Origin: an uncultured Holdemanella sp.
Lineage (GTDB): Bacteria > Bacillota_I > Bacilli_A > Erysipelotrichales > Erysipelotrichaceae
DNA length: 44,680 nt
Assembly: GCF_934754935.1 (NCBI RefSeq)
Contig: NZ_CAKVJB010000018.1
Coordinates: 1 to 44,680, forward strand
Direction: 5' to 3'
A program made the translations under genes and the position numbers. Shown piece by piece: positions 1 to 7,444 of the stretch. The notes beneath the pieces were generated by a model. That model did not search any database. It had not been told where the DNA came from and saw only the letters and a program-made list of their open reading frames with translations. Each line of letters opens with the position of its first letter. Position 1 is the first letter of the stretch.

Positions 1-72
1 ATGTTAAACATAGAGATGTTTAAATTATTTGTACTCGCCCATTTTTTATAAATCGGTCGATGAAAACAATTT

Positions 73-663
73 TTAAGCCATTGCCGCATTGTCCTTTTGA
101 ATATTCTTGATAATATCCGTTAAATCCGCTTCATTGATAGCTCCATCATAGAAATCATTCAAAGTTTCAATCAATCCTTTATCATCTGGTAAAACCGTTT
201 CAAATACATCTTTCATATGCTCAGCTTCCATATTTGAACCCGCATATTTAACTGTCGCATGAATCAAAGATGTATAAATGACATTCACTAACATTAAATG
301 ATATTTATTATTATAACCATCATTACGATTATCAATCACTGTATGTGGACTAATTAGAGCTGTACCTTGATACTTAGCTAAAGTAGGAAACTCTAAATAC
401 AAGCCTTTTACTGTTTTATATGTCATTAATTTTAACGCGTATACACACGCAAATTGTTCCAAATCGCCTAACATACTTAAACGATTCTCACTGTCACAAA
501 CCTTTTTAAAATTGATATCTAATAAACGGGCAATCACATCACTCACACACTCTAGATTGGTCTTACAAACCACTTCTTGCCTTCCATCTAGATCAGTTGT
601 GATTACGAATAAATCCCCTTCACGATCATAAAATATATTATCTGGATGTCTTAAATTCACCAT
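73..663 (-). CDS. Hypothetical protein (196 aa)
   Basis: A 196-residue protein that I cannot assign to a family. It has no signal peptide, no membrane segment and no obvious catalytic or metal-binding motif. The composition is that of a soluble cytosolic protein, with an N-terminal beta-rich part (DLFVITTDLDGRQEVV) and a helical, acidic C-terminal third. The ATG is preceded by an AAAGGTGATG ribosome site that overlaps the stop of the upstream flavoprotein gene (gap 11 bases), so the two are very probably co-transcribed from the divergent promoter near 1322. No clear terminator hairpin follows it within the window. It is a real gene by length, ribosome site and context; the function is unknown. 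Confidence 0.75.
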   Translation of the reverse strand: MVNLRHPDNIFYDREGDLFVITTDLDGRQEVVCKTNLECVSDVIARLLDINFKKVCDSENRLSMLGDLEQFACVYALKLMTYKTVKGLYLEFPTLAKYQGTALISPHTVIDNRNDGYNNKYHLMLVNVIYTSLIHATVKYAGSNMEAEHMKDVFETVLPDDKGLIETLNDFYDGAINEADLTDIIKNIQKDNAAMA

Positions 664-674
664 ACCATCACCTT

Positions 675-1292
675 TTAACGAATAAAATTCGTACCCTTTC
701 TTACTTCTTTTTCAGGCAAACCATACGCCTCTTTACCTAAGGCAATACTTCTCATTAAAAATGTCATATTACGAGCTAAAGCACGCATTGTTTGTTTACC
801 CTCTTCATCTTGATTGGCTTCAAGCGCATTATTTCCATGAATCGAATTCCAATATTGACTCGATACAATTGGCATACCACTAATCGTAAAATATTTATTT
901 AATTCATCAAAAGTAGCACTAGCCCCTCCTCTTCGACAAGATACAACGCTTGCACCAACCTTCATTGTCTTATCAAAGCGAGTGCTATAGAACAAACGAT
1001 CTAACACCACAACTAATGTCGCATTGGCACTGGCATAATAAACAGGGCTAGATACAACAAGTCCATCAGCCTGTTCAAATTTTGGTGCTATTTCATTGAC
1101 AATATCATCATATACACATTTACCTAAATTCACACATGCACCACATGCCATACATCCTCGAACAGCTACATTTCCAACTTGTATAATTTCTGTTTCAATT
1201 CCATTTTCTTTAAATACAGCTTCCATTTCACGTAAAGCCAAATCATTCACTCCACTAGGATGTGGACTTCCATTCAACATTAAGACTTTCAT
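675..1292 (-). CDS. Flavodoxin-like NAD(P)H-dependent FMN reductase family protein
   Basis: A 205-residue flavodoxin-fold protein of the NADPH-dependent FMN reductase / multimeric flavodoxin (WrbA-like) group. The N terminus VLMLNGSPHPSG is the FMN phosphate loop, and SSPVYYASANA around residues 80-90 is the isoalloxazine loop. A Cys cluster (CMACGACVNLGKC, about residues 47-59) is common in iron-sulfur-flavoprotein-like relatives from anaerobes and may bind a metal cluster (inference). It probably transfers electrons between NAD(P)H and an unknown acceptor in the cytosol. The ribosome site GGAGG precedes the ATG. It is the first gene of a two-gene leftward operon and diverges from the GTPase gene. 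Confidence 0.85.
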   Translation of the reverse strand: MKVLMLNGSPHPSGVNDLALREMEAVFKENGIETEIIQVGNVAVRGCMACGACVNLGKCVYDDIVNEIAPKFEQADGLVVSSPVYYASANATLVVVLDRLFYSTRFDKTMKVGASVVSCRRGGASATFDELNKYFTISGMPIVSSQYWNSIHGNNALEANQDEEGKQTMRALARNMTFLMRSIALGKEAYGLPEKEVRKGTNFIR

Positions 1293-1321
1293 TCTTTTTT
1301 CCTCCGAAAAAACCTAACTCT

Positions 1322-1330
1322 ATTTTATCA
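1322..1330 (-). promoter_or_regulatory. Candidate extended -10 promoter for the flavoprotein operon
   Basis: The minus strand reads TGATAAAAT, an extended -10 (TGn plus TAAAAT), about 30 bases upstream of the flavoprotein ATG. No good -35 is visible. It sits back to back with the plus-strand element at 1343. Confidence 0.4.
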
Positions 1331-1342
1331 TTTGCGTCAACA

Positions 1343-1351
1343 TGATAGAAT
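1343..1351 (+). promoter_or_regulatory. Candidate extended -10 promoter for the GTPase-NYN gene
   Basis: TGATAGAAT is an extended -10 whose TAGAAT ends 7 bases before the ATG at 1359. The start point expected from this spacing is at or within a base of the AUG, and no Shine-Dalgarno is present. This suggests a leaderless message (inference). No convincing -35 is seen. Confidence 0.35.
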
Positions 1352-1358
1352 AGTTCTT

Positions 1359-3857
1359 ATGAAACATATAGTAACTGGAATATTAGCACATGTCGATGCG
1401 GGAAAAACTACGTGCATCGAAAGCATGCTTTATACATCAAAAACAATTCGAAAATTAGGTCGTGTTGATCATCAAGATGCTTATCTAGATTATGATAATC
1501 AAGAACGAGAAAGAGGTATCACAATTTATTCAAAAGAAGCTCATTTTCATTGGAAAGATAGTGAAATCTATTTGATTGATACACCAGGCCATGTTGATTT
1601 TTCAAGTGAAATGGAAAGAAGTCTTCAAGTATTGGATTTAGCCATTCTTTTGATTAATGGGCAAGATGGCATTCAATCTCACACTTCTACGATTTGGAAA
1701 TGTTTAAAACACTACAACATTCCAACATTGATTTTTGTCAATAAGATGGATATTAGTTATAAGACAAAAGAAGAGCTCATGAATGATTTAAAAACACATT
1801 TCTCATCCAACTGCATTGATTTTAAATCAGAAGATGTAGAAGACGAATTGTCCATGTTGAATGAAGATATTATGAATCACTATCTAGAAACGGAAGAAAT
1901 CGATTCTTCTCTTCTTCAACAAGCCATCTTTAAAAGAGAATGCTTCCCCGTATTCTTTGGCTCCGCCTTAAAGGTTCAAGGCATTGAAAATCTAATGGAT
2001 GCGATTACTGATTTATCATTTATTAAAGAATATCCACAAGAATTTGGTGCTCGCATATATAAAATATCAAGTGATGATCAAGGCAATCGCTTAACCCATG
2101 TAAAGATTACGGGTGGTGTATTAAATGCCAAAGATAAAATTGGTGCAGATGAAAAAGTGGATCAAATTCGTTTGTATAATGGAAAACAATTCGAAATGGT
2201 TCAAACTGCCTACCCTGGCATGATTTGTGCTCTAAAAGGATTAAACAACTATGAAGTAGGCCAAGGCTTAGGTTTCGAGTCTGACACGACAAAGCCACTA
2301 TTAAATGCCTATATGAACTATCAATTATTACTTCCAGAAGGTGTAGATGCGCTTACTATGATGCGCTATTGTAGCGTATTAGCTCAAGAAGATCCACAAC
2401 TTCAAATCGAATATGATGAACAAACGAAACAAATTTTCTTAAGATTGATGGGATCCATTCAAATGGAGATTCTTCAAAAGGAAATAGAGAAACGATCTAA
2501 AGTGAAGGTTGGTTTTACAACAGGAAAAGTTTTATTTAAAGAAACCATTCAAAATAGTGTAATTGGTGTTGGGCATTTTGAGCCTTTAAGACACTATGCC
2601 GAAGTCCATTTAAAACTTGAACCACTACCTAGAGGTAAAGGCCTTGTATTTGAATCAAATTGTTCAAATGATGATTTGGCTTTAAATTGGCAAAACCTAA
2701 TCTTAACGCATTTAAAAGAAAGACAACATAAAGGCGTTTTAACTGGATCACCTATTACAGATATGAAGATCACTTTAGTGGCCGGTAAAGCCCATCTAAA
2801 ACATACAGAAGGTGGAGATTTTCGACAAGCCACCTATCGTGCTGTAAGACAAGGTTTAAAAGAAGCTGATTCTATAGTACTAGAACCATATTATAGTTTT
2901 GAATTGATTATTGAAAATCAATATGTTTCAAAGGCATTGTTTGATTTAGAAAATAAACATTGTACTTTTAAAATTGAGGAAGATATGAACAATCTTGTGC
3001 ATATCCAAGGAAATGGGCCTGTACGCGAATTGATGGATTATCAAAAAGATGTCATTGCGTATACAAAAGGTAAAGGACAATTTATTTGTGAATTAGAAGA
3101 CTATCACGAGTGTTTTGATCAAGATAAAGTCATCGAAGAATTTAATTATGACAGTGAATCCGACTTAAGCAATCCAACCGGATCTATTTTCTGTGAACAT
3201 GGAGCTGGATATTTTGTGTCTTGGGATGAAGTCAAAGAACATATGCATATTCAAATCAAGGAGGCTAGCTCTACTTCCTATGCTTCTTATGTAAAACATA
3301 CAGTTCACGAAGAGGAGTTAAAGAAAGTATTTAATGCGCTTGGTGGAAACAATAAAAAAGCCGAAAAACCAATCAAGAAAAAGGCAAAAGTAGATTTAAA
3401 TTTAAATCAGATCCATATTGAAGATAAAAAGCCAGAATGCTTAATGATTGATGGATACAACATGATTTATGATTGGCAAGATTTAAAAGATATTGCCAAA
3501 GTCAATATTGAATCGGCTCGCGATGAATTGATCAATCGAATCTCAAACTATCAAGGCTACAAACGAATCAAAGTAATTTTAGTATTTGATGGTTATCGCG
3601 TAAAAAATAATGCGGGTTCTCATTTTAACCAAGGAAATCTAGATATTATTTATACAAAATACAATCAGACAGCAGATAGTTATATTGAAAAGGCTGTACA
3701 TGATTTAAAGAAGAAATATGAATTATCGGTTGCAACAAGTGATGGTTTGATACAAAATGCGATTCTTGCTAACGGCGCAAAAAGAATCTCAGCTCGCGAA
3801 CTTGAGATTGCCGTAAAAAACGTAAATAAACGTGCACTTTCATACTTAAAGAAATAG
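1359..3857 (+). CDS. EF-G/TetM-like translational GTPase fused to a C-terminal NYN (YacP/Rae1-like) nuclease domain
   Basis: An 832-residue two-part protein. Residues 1 to about 655 form an EF-G-like GTPase of the ribosomal-protection class: G1 AHVDAGKTT (10-18), ERGITI, DTPGHVDF, NKMD, then domains II-V with TetM-like stretches such as GGDFR and LEPYYSFEL. A Lys-rich linker (about 655-690) leads to a YacP/Rae1-type NYN domain (about 693-832) with MIDGYN (D698), FDGY (D744), TADSYIE (D773, E777) and ATSD (D795). All acidic residues expected of the nuclease core are present. B. subtilis Rae1 cleaves mRNA in the ribosomal A site, and TetM-type GTPases also enter that site, so GTPase-guided mRNA cleavage or ribosome rescue is plausible (inference). 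An in-frame TTG lies 27 bases upstream, but ATG 1359 begins the conserved N terminus. Tetracycline resistance should not be assumed. Confidence 0.9.
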   Translation: MKHIVTGILAHVDAGKTTCIESMLYTSKTIRKLGRVDHQDAYLDYDNQERERGITIYSKEAHFHWKDSEIYLIDTPGHVDFSSEMERSLQVLDLAILLINGQDGIQSHTSTIWKCLKHYNIPTLIFVNKMDISYKTKEELMNDLKTHFSSNCIDFKSEDVEDELSMLNEDIMNHYLETEEIDSSLLQQAIFKRECFPVFFGSALKVQGIENLMDAITDLSFIKEYPQEFGARIYKISSDDQGNRLTHVKITGGVLNAKDKIGADEKVDQIRLYNGKQFEMVQTAYPGMICALKGLNNYEVGQGLGFESDTTKPLLNAYMNYQLLLPEGVDALTMMRYCSVLAQEDPQLQIEYDEQTKQIFLRLMGSIQMEILQKEIEKRSKVKVGFTTGKVLFKETIQNSVIGVGHFEPLRHYAEVHLKLEPLPRGKGLVFESNCSNDDLALNWQNLILTHLKERQHKGVLTGSPITDMKITLVAGKAHLKHTEGGDFRQATYRAVRQGLKEADSIVLEPYYSFELIIENQYVSKALFDLENKHCTFKIEEDMNNLVHIQGNGPVRELMDYQKDVIAYTKGKGQFICELEDYHECFDQDKVIEEFNYDSESDLSNPTGSIFCEHGAGYFVSWDEVKEHMHIQIKEASSTSYASYVKHTVHEEELKKVFNALGGNNKKAEKPIKKKAKVDLNLNQIHIEDKKPECLMIDGYNMIYDWQDLKDIAKVNIESARDELINRISNYQGYKRIKVILVFDGYRVKNNAGSHFNQGNLDIIYTKYNQTADSYIEKAVHDLKKKYELSVATSDGLIQNAILANGAKRISARELEIAVKNVNKRALSYLKK

Positions 3858-3861
3858 TTTA

Positions 3862-3870
3862 TGATATAAT
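3862..3870 (+). promoter_or_regulatory. Extended -10 promoter for the flavoprotein gene at 3897
   Basis: TGATATAAT is a perfect extended -10 placed directly after the stop of the GTPase gene and about 27 bases before the next ATG. There is no good -35. It lets the downstream gene be transcribed independently. Confidence 0.55.
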
Positions 3871-3896
3871 AGCGAAAAAGATGGAGGAATTTAATT

Positions 3897-4805
3897 ATGA
3901 CAAGAAAGATTGCCATTATTGGAGCCGGTCCTGCTGGCTATACATTAGCTCAAGAGCTTGTTAAAGCAGAAAATGAGTATCAAATCGATATTTTCGATAA
4001 GGAAGCTGAAATTGGTGGAGCCATTTACACAGGTATTCCTGGATATCGTATGCCAAAAGCATTCTTAGAAAAAGCATATAACGGACTAGTTGAAGCGGGT
4101 GTTAAATTCCATTTTAATACTTTTGTAGATCAAACTATGTTTAAAGAACTACAAGCAGACTATGATTATGTAGTTGTAGCCATCGGAGCTCAAATCGAAA
4201 ATACGTTTGGTTTTGAAACAGGTAATGGTGTCGTTGCCGGATTAACATTACTTTATGATTTAAATATCAACCACAAACAAGAATACTTTAAAAAATATAA
4301 AAAGGCCATTGTTTGGGGTGGAGGAAACGTAGCGATGGATTGTGCAAGATCTTTAGTTCGTATTATTGATGATGTAACGATCGTATATCGTAGATCTTTA
4401 CAGGAAATGCCTGCAAGCCCTGCAGAAATCAAAGCTTGTGAAAAAGAAGGTGTCAAGATTGCCTTCTTAAACAACATAAAAGACATTTTAAAAGATGAAA
4501 ATGGAAATGTTTGTGGTGTTCAAGTTGCGAAAATGGAACTTGGAGAGATGGATGAATCTGGAAGAGCTAGCTGCCATGAAGTAAAAGACTCATTATTTAC
4601 AATGGATTGCGATCTAGTTGCGATGGCGATTGGTCAAAAAGTAGATTTTACACCATTAAATAATGATTTAAAAACAACAGAAACACACGCATCGACTTTA
4701 GATAATGTATTCATTATTGGAGATGCCTTTACGGGACCAAAAACAATTGGTAGTGCTGTAATGGAAGGTAAAAAGATTGCCAAAGAAATCATAGGAGCGA
4801 AATAA
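3897..4805 (+). CDS. GltD-like FAD/NAD(P)-binding oxidoreductase (short form)
   Basis: A 302-residue flavoprotein of the pyridine nucleotide-disulfide fold. IGAGPAG at residues 7-13 binds FAD, WGGGNVAMD in the middle binds NAD(P)H, and IIGDAFTGPKTIGSAV near the C terminus is the second FAD motif. Sequence features (EMPASPAEI; VYRRS) match glutamate synthase small subunit and NfnB/SudA-type proteins. Those are about 450-490 residues because they carry an N-terminal Cys-rich ferredoxin-like domain, which is absent here. It must therefore obtain or pass electrons without its own iron-sulfur clusters. No large glutamate synthase subunit is nearby, so a GOGAT role is not supported. The ribosome site is GGAGG, and the stop codon lies inside the terminator stem. 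Confidence 0.85.
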   Translation: MTRKIAIIGAGPAGYTLAQELVKAENEYQIDIFDKEAEIGGAIYTGIPGYRMPKAFLEKAYNGLVEAGVKFHFNTFVDQTMFKELQADYDYVVVAIGAQIENTFGFETGNGVVAGLTLLYDLNINHKQEYFKKYKKAIVWGGGNVAMDCARSLVRIIDDVTIVYRRSLQEMPASPAEIKACEKEGVKIAFLNNIKDILKDENGNVCGVQVAKMELGEMDESGRASCHEVKDSLFTMDCDLVAMAIGQKVDFTPLNNDLKTTETHASTLDNVFIIGDAFTGPKTIGSAVMEGKKIAKEIIGAK

Positions 4806-4819
4806 TCGTTCCTTTTTTT
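4794..4819 (+). terminator. Intrinsic terminator overlapping the stop codon of the flavoprotein gene
   Basis: GGAGCGA, loop AATAA, TCGTTCC, then seven T. The stem pairs fully with one G-U. The TAA stop (4803-4805) is in the loop. Confidence 0.85.
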
Positions 4820-4876
4820 GTGTTTTAATGTTTTTTTCATATTGAACCTTTACAAGCAGCAAGCATATGTCTACTT

Positions 4877-4917
4877 CTGGGAATGGATTTATCATTGCAT
4901 TTTAATGACAATCCCAG
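4877..4917 (+). other. Stem-loop in the predicted leader of the small toxin-like mRNA
   Basis: GGATT-TA-TCATT pairs with AATGA-C-AATCC (4885-4914) around a GCATTTT loop. The outer CTGGGA and TCCCAG can extend the stem or form an alternative one. A possible promoter lies upstream (TTGAAC at 4842-4847, 17 bases, ATATGT at 4865-4870), so the stem-loop would be in the 5' leader, where type I toxin messages often hide their ribosome site. Confidence 0.45.
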
Positions 4918-4946
4918 GGCGCGTATAAGAACCTCTGGTGGTAGTC

Positions 4947-5054
4947 GTGAACAATTACGAATCGTTAGTCCTAATTGTATCTGTATTAGGCATCTATACG
5001 ACTCTAATTGGCTTTGTGATTCAGCTTTTGGTTGAATTAATCAAACGAAAATGA
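4947..5054 (+). CDS. Candidate holin-like type I toxin peptide (35 aa)
   Basis: A short ORF from GTG 4947 to TGA 5054. It encodes a 35-residue peptide that starts MNNYESLVLIV, continues as one hydrophobic helix (about residues 6-29) and ends in a basic tail (KRK). Firmicute 'putative holin-like toxins' and Fst/TxpA-type peptides share this plan: a short polar start with a YE(S/A)L motif, one membrane helix and a charged C terminus. GGTGG sits 5 bases before the GTG as a weak ribosome site, and an alternative GTG is at 4938. The convergent antisense RNA candidate and shared terminator just downstream support a type I toxin-antitoxin locus. The expected action is membrane insertion and depolarisation if over-produced (family knowledge). 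Confidence 0.6.
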   Translation: MNNYESLVLIVSVLGIYTTLIGFVIQLLVELIKRK

Positions 5055-5065
5055 ATAAACAATAT

Positions 5066-5110
5066 AAAAACTACCTACGCCAACTCTTCCAAAGTTTGTA
5101 GGTAGTTTTT
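5066..5110. terminator. Bidirectional intrinsic terminator shared by peptide mRNA and antisense RNA
   Basis: AAAAACTACCTAC (5066-5078) pairs perfectly with GTAGGTAGTTTTT (5098-5110) across a 19-base loop. The A-run and T-run make it usable on both strands. Confidence 0.85.
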
Positions 5111-5153
5111 ACTACAACTATTCCCAGAAACATATTTGTATGTTCCTTTTTGC
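5066..5153 (-). ncRNA. Candidate antisense RNA antitoxin (about 88 nt)
   Basis: The extended -10 at 5160-5168 would start a minus-strand RNA near 5153. It would fold a first hairpin (AACATA, loop, TATGTT) and end at the bidirectional hairpin 5066-5110, giving roughly 88 nt with no ORF of note. It would be complementary to the 3' end of the peptide message, the arrangement of txpA/RatA-like and Fst-like modules. Existence, ends and function are inferred from promoter and terminator sequence only. Confidence 0.5.
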
Positions 5154-5159
5154 ATGTCT

Positions 5160-5168
5160 ATTATATCA
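5160..5168 (-). promoter_or_regulatory. Extended -10 promoter pointing into the toxin-like locus
   Basis: The minus strand reads TGATATAAT, identical to the elements at 3862 and near 7350. It overlaps the stop codon of the YitT gene and no gene follows it on the minus strand for several hundred bases, so its likely product is the antisense RNA. Confidence 0.55.
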
Positions 5169-6023
5169 TAAACGCTTTTCAAATCCACCATCAATTTCCT
5201 GATCCTCGCTAATTGTCACAAAAGCTTTTGGATCAATTTCATTGACAATTTTTTTGAAGTTACGAATCTCATACTTATTAACAGCACAGAATAAAATATA
5301 CTGTTCTGTATCTGTATAAGCGCCCTTACCCATCCAGTATGTTACTCCACGACCTGTTCTTTCCATGATCACATTCTTCATATTTTCTTTCTTTGTGAAA
5401 ATCAATACAGTCATGTTGATATTTTGATAGTGGATGCGATCACTAATAAAGTAAAGAATTGCCACAAAGATAATGGAATAGAGTGATGTTTGTAAATCAA
5501 AAATAAAGGCACAAATTGTAAATAAGATTGAATTAATAATAATCGATAGCTTACCTACAGAAAAGCCTGGCTTTGTCTTCGATAAACAAACGCCGGCAAT
5601 ATCCATACCTCCACAACATCCACTACTCTGTAAGGCAAGTCCTACTCCAATACCACACATCAAAGCTCCAAAAATACAATTTGAAAGCATGTCTGGCATA
5701 ATCACAAAAGATTGTTTTGGCAAAATTGATAGAGTTATTGTTTGTACCACTAAACTAAGAACAGTCTTGATACAAAACTCTTTATTCATGATTTTAAATC
5801 CCATAATAAATAAAGGAATATTGATCATAAAGTTGATGATACCCACCAAATTCATATGGCCAAGATTTGGCACCATCTTCACAATAAAATACTCAATGAT
5901 CTGTGCAATACCAATGGCACCACCAAAGTTAATTCCATTAGGTGTTACAAACAAATAAATCCCTAAAGAAAGTAAGATACTTCCTACAACCAACTCAATA
6001 TACTTTTCAACATTTTCTCTCAT
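5166..6023 (-). CDS. YitT family membrane protein (DUF161/DUF2179)
   Basis: A 285-residue integral membrane protein. It has about five or six hydrophobic helices in residues 1-205, including the family-typical glycine-rich stretches LGIYLFVTPNGINFGGAIGIA and SSGCCGGMDI. A soluble DUF2179-type C-terminal domain follows (about 215-275, with TGRGVT and YILFCAVNKYE), which in related proteins is a small ligand-sensing alpha/beta domain. The transported substrate of YitT proteins is not known. The gene follows the AAA ATPase with a 13-base gap and has a modest GGGG ribosome site, so the two are probably co-transcribed; a functional link is not implied. Confidence 0.88.
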   Translation of the reverse strand: MRENVEKYIELVVGSILLSLGIYLFVTPNGINFGGAIGIAQIIEYFIVKMVPNLGHMNLVGIINFMINIPLFIMGFKIMNKEFCIKTVLSLVVQTITLSILPKQSFVIMPDMLSNCIFGALMCGIGVGLALQSSGCCGGMDIAGVCLSKTKPGFSVGKLSIIINSILFTICAFIFDLQTSLYSIIFVAILYFISDRIHYQNINMTVLIFTKKENMKNVIMERTGRGVTYWMGKGAYTDTEQYILFCAVNKYEIRNFKKIVNEIDPKAFVTISEDQEIDGGFEKRL

Positions 6024-6036
6024 TTTTTACCCCAAC

Positions 6037-7332
6037 CTAATCTACATACATAGCTAAGTATAATGGAAGAGTTATTTTTTTACCATTCATTCCACAATTT
6101 CCGTTCACAAATTTGTATCCATAAGGAATATTTGCATCCTTCAACAATTGATCCATTGATTGCGAACGATTATTTCCTGCCTTTACTTCGACTGGAATTA
6201 CTTTTGCGTTTTGTTCAACCAAAAATTCTATTCCTAAATTCTTATTTTGGTAGTAGTGAAGCGAATGATGGCTTTTCATTAAAATATCCGCTATTAGATT
6301 TTCATATATACCACCCTTTACTGGACCCGTTAAAGTATCATCCAATATAGCCTGTTTCATTTCAAAACCATACATTGCGACCAACAAGCCTAAATCTGTT
6401 AAATACATCTTGTAGAATTTATCATTTTCATATCCAACTAAAGGAAATTGACAAGCAGATACATTTTTACAAAGCCATACAAGCCCAGCATCTCTTAACC
6501 ACTCAATACTATTTTCATATTTTCTTGCGGTAGCCTTAGATTCCACAACCGAAAATTGAAATTTTTTATTCTCTTTTGCGAGTTGCTTCGTAACCGACAT
6601 GTAACAATTCTTTACCTTTGGTTTTTCAGATGATGAAGCATATTTTGAAATATCATCCATATAGCTTGAAATAATTTGTTCCTGAACTTTTTGTACTTGT
6701 CCAAAATGATTTGAATCTAAATATGTTTGTACAACAGCAGGCATTCCACCTACGACAATGTATTCACGAATCAATCGCATGAATTGATTATGTATTTCCT
6801 CAGGAATTCTTTCTTTTGAATCATAATATTTTTTTAATATCTCCAACGTATTTTCACTATATCCTTTTGCCCACAAAAATTCTTCAAAATCTAAGCCATA
6901 CATTGTAACCGACAACTCATAGCCAACAGGTATACTCGTTACTTCCTTATAGCTAATGCCTAATAAAGATCCACTTGCGACTACATCATATCTATTATCT
7001 AACGCCAAGAATTTCAATGCCGTACGCGCATTCGGGCATTCTTGAATTTCATCCAAGAAAATCAATGTATCCCCTTCAATAAATCGTATATGAGGCATCA
7101 CCAATGTCATTCTCGAAAAAATCTCTTCTGCCGATAATGAGTTTTCGAATATAGTCTTTAATTGTGGATTCTCAATGAAATTTATGTAGATATAACTCTT
7201 ATAATTATTCTTTCCAAAATAATCAATAATATATGTCTTACCAATTTGCCTTGCGCCACGAACCAATAGACATTCTTGATTTTTTTCTTTTGACCACTTC
7301 AATAACGTATCATAAAACTTTCTTCTTAACAT
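6037..7332 (-). CDS. AAA ATPase with C-terminal DUF4143 domain
   Basis: A 431-residue protein of the prokaryotic AAA-14/DUF4143 group. Walker A is RGARQIGKT (25-33, K32), Walker B is LIFLDEIQE (D94, E95), and a sensor-like ASGSLLG follows near residue 138. The C-terminal part has a nuclease-like PD-(D/E)XK core (EFLVEQ, then IPVEVKAG). Proteins of this group are abundant in gut Firmicutes and Bacteroidetes; their biological role is not established. The start is fixed by TAGGAGGT seven bases upstream. The promoter TGATATAAT lies 18 bases further up and is flanked by three 32-bp-spaced direct repeats, suggesting a dedicated regulator or autoregulation (inference). Confidence 0.88.
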   Translation of the reverse strand: MLRRKFYDTLLKWSKEKNQECLLVRGARQIGKTYIIDYFGKNNYKSYIYINFIENPQLKTIFENSLSAEEIFSRMTLVMPHIRFIEGDTLIFLDEIQECPNARTALKFLALDNRYDVVASGSLLGISYKEVTSIPVGYELSVTMYGLDFEEFLWAKGYSENTLEILKKYYDSKERIPEEIHNQFMRLIREYIVVGGMPAVVQTYLDSNHFGQVQKVQEQIISSYMDDISKYASSSEKPKVKNCYMSVTKQLAKENKKFQFSVVESKATARKYENSIEWLRDAGLVWLCKNVSACQFPLVGYENDKFYKMYLTDLGLLVAMYGFEMKQAILDDTLTGPVKGGIYENLIADILMKSHHSLHYYQNKNLGIEFLVEQNAKVIPVEVKAGNNRSQSMDQLLKDANIPYGYKFVNGNCGMNGKKITLPLYLAMYVD

Positions 7333-7349
7333 AGATACCTCCTAGCTCT

Positions 7350-7358
7350 ATTATATCA
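7350..7358 (-). promoter_or_regulatory. Extended -10 promoter of the DUF4143 ATPase gene
   Basis: The minus strand reads TGATATAAT (TATAAT at 7350-7355). The nearest direct repeat (7363-7385) covers the -35 region, so a protein bound to the repeats would meet RNA polymerase directly. Confidence 0.6.
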
Positions 7359-7362
7359 TTTT

Positions 7363-7444
7363 TGCATATTTTTCGAGGTTATTTTTTGCCTTTATGCATA
7401 TTTTTCGAAGTTATTTTCGATCAATATGCATATTTTTCTTATTT
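7363..7444. repeat. Three direct repeats with exact 32-bp period
   Basis: The unit TGCATATTTTTCGARG followed by TTATTTT begins at 7363, 7395 and 7427. The first two copies are nearly identical over 23 bases. The third keeps TGCATATTTTTC, lacks the GAAG, and runs into the end of the YgbA-like gene. Nine bases separate units. The period equals about three helical turns, so bound proteins would lie on one face. Read toward the ATPase gene the core is TTCGAAAAATATGCA. Confidence 0.8.

Noticed and set aside
4..23. Hairpin TTAAACAT-AGAG-ATGTTTAA at the left edge
   Set aside because: All A-T except two pairs and no proper T-run; too weak to call a terminator, and its gene would be outside the window.
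1359..3857. Calling the GTPase a tetracycline resistance determinant
   Set aside because: Similarity to TetM is clear, but it is a diverged paralog with an added NYN domain, and resistance cannot be read from sequence.
3897..4805. Glutamate synthase small subunit (gltD)
   Set aside because: The N-terminal Fe-S domain is missing and no large subunit adjoins it; only the flavoprotein module is supported.
7363..7444. CRISPR-like array
   Set aside because: Only three degenerate units with about 9-base spacers, no leader and no cas genes; position at a promoter fits operators better.
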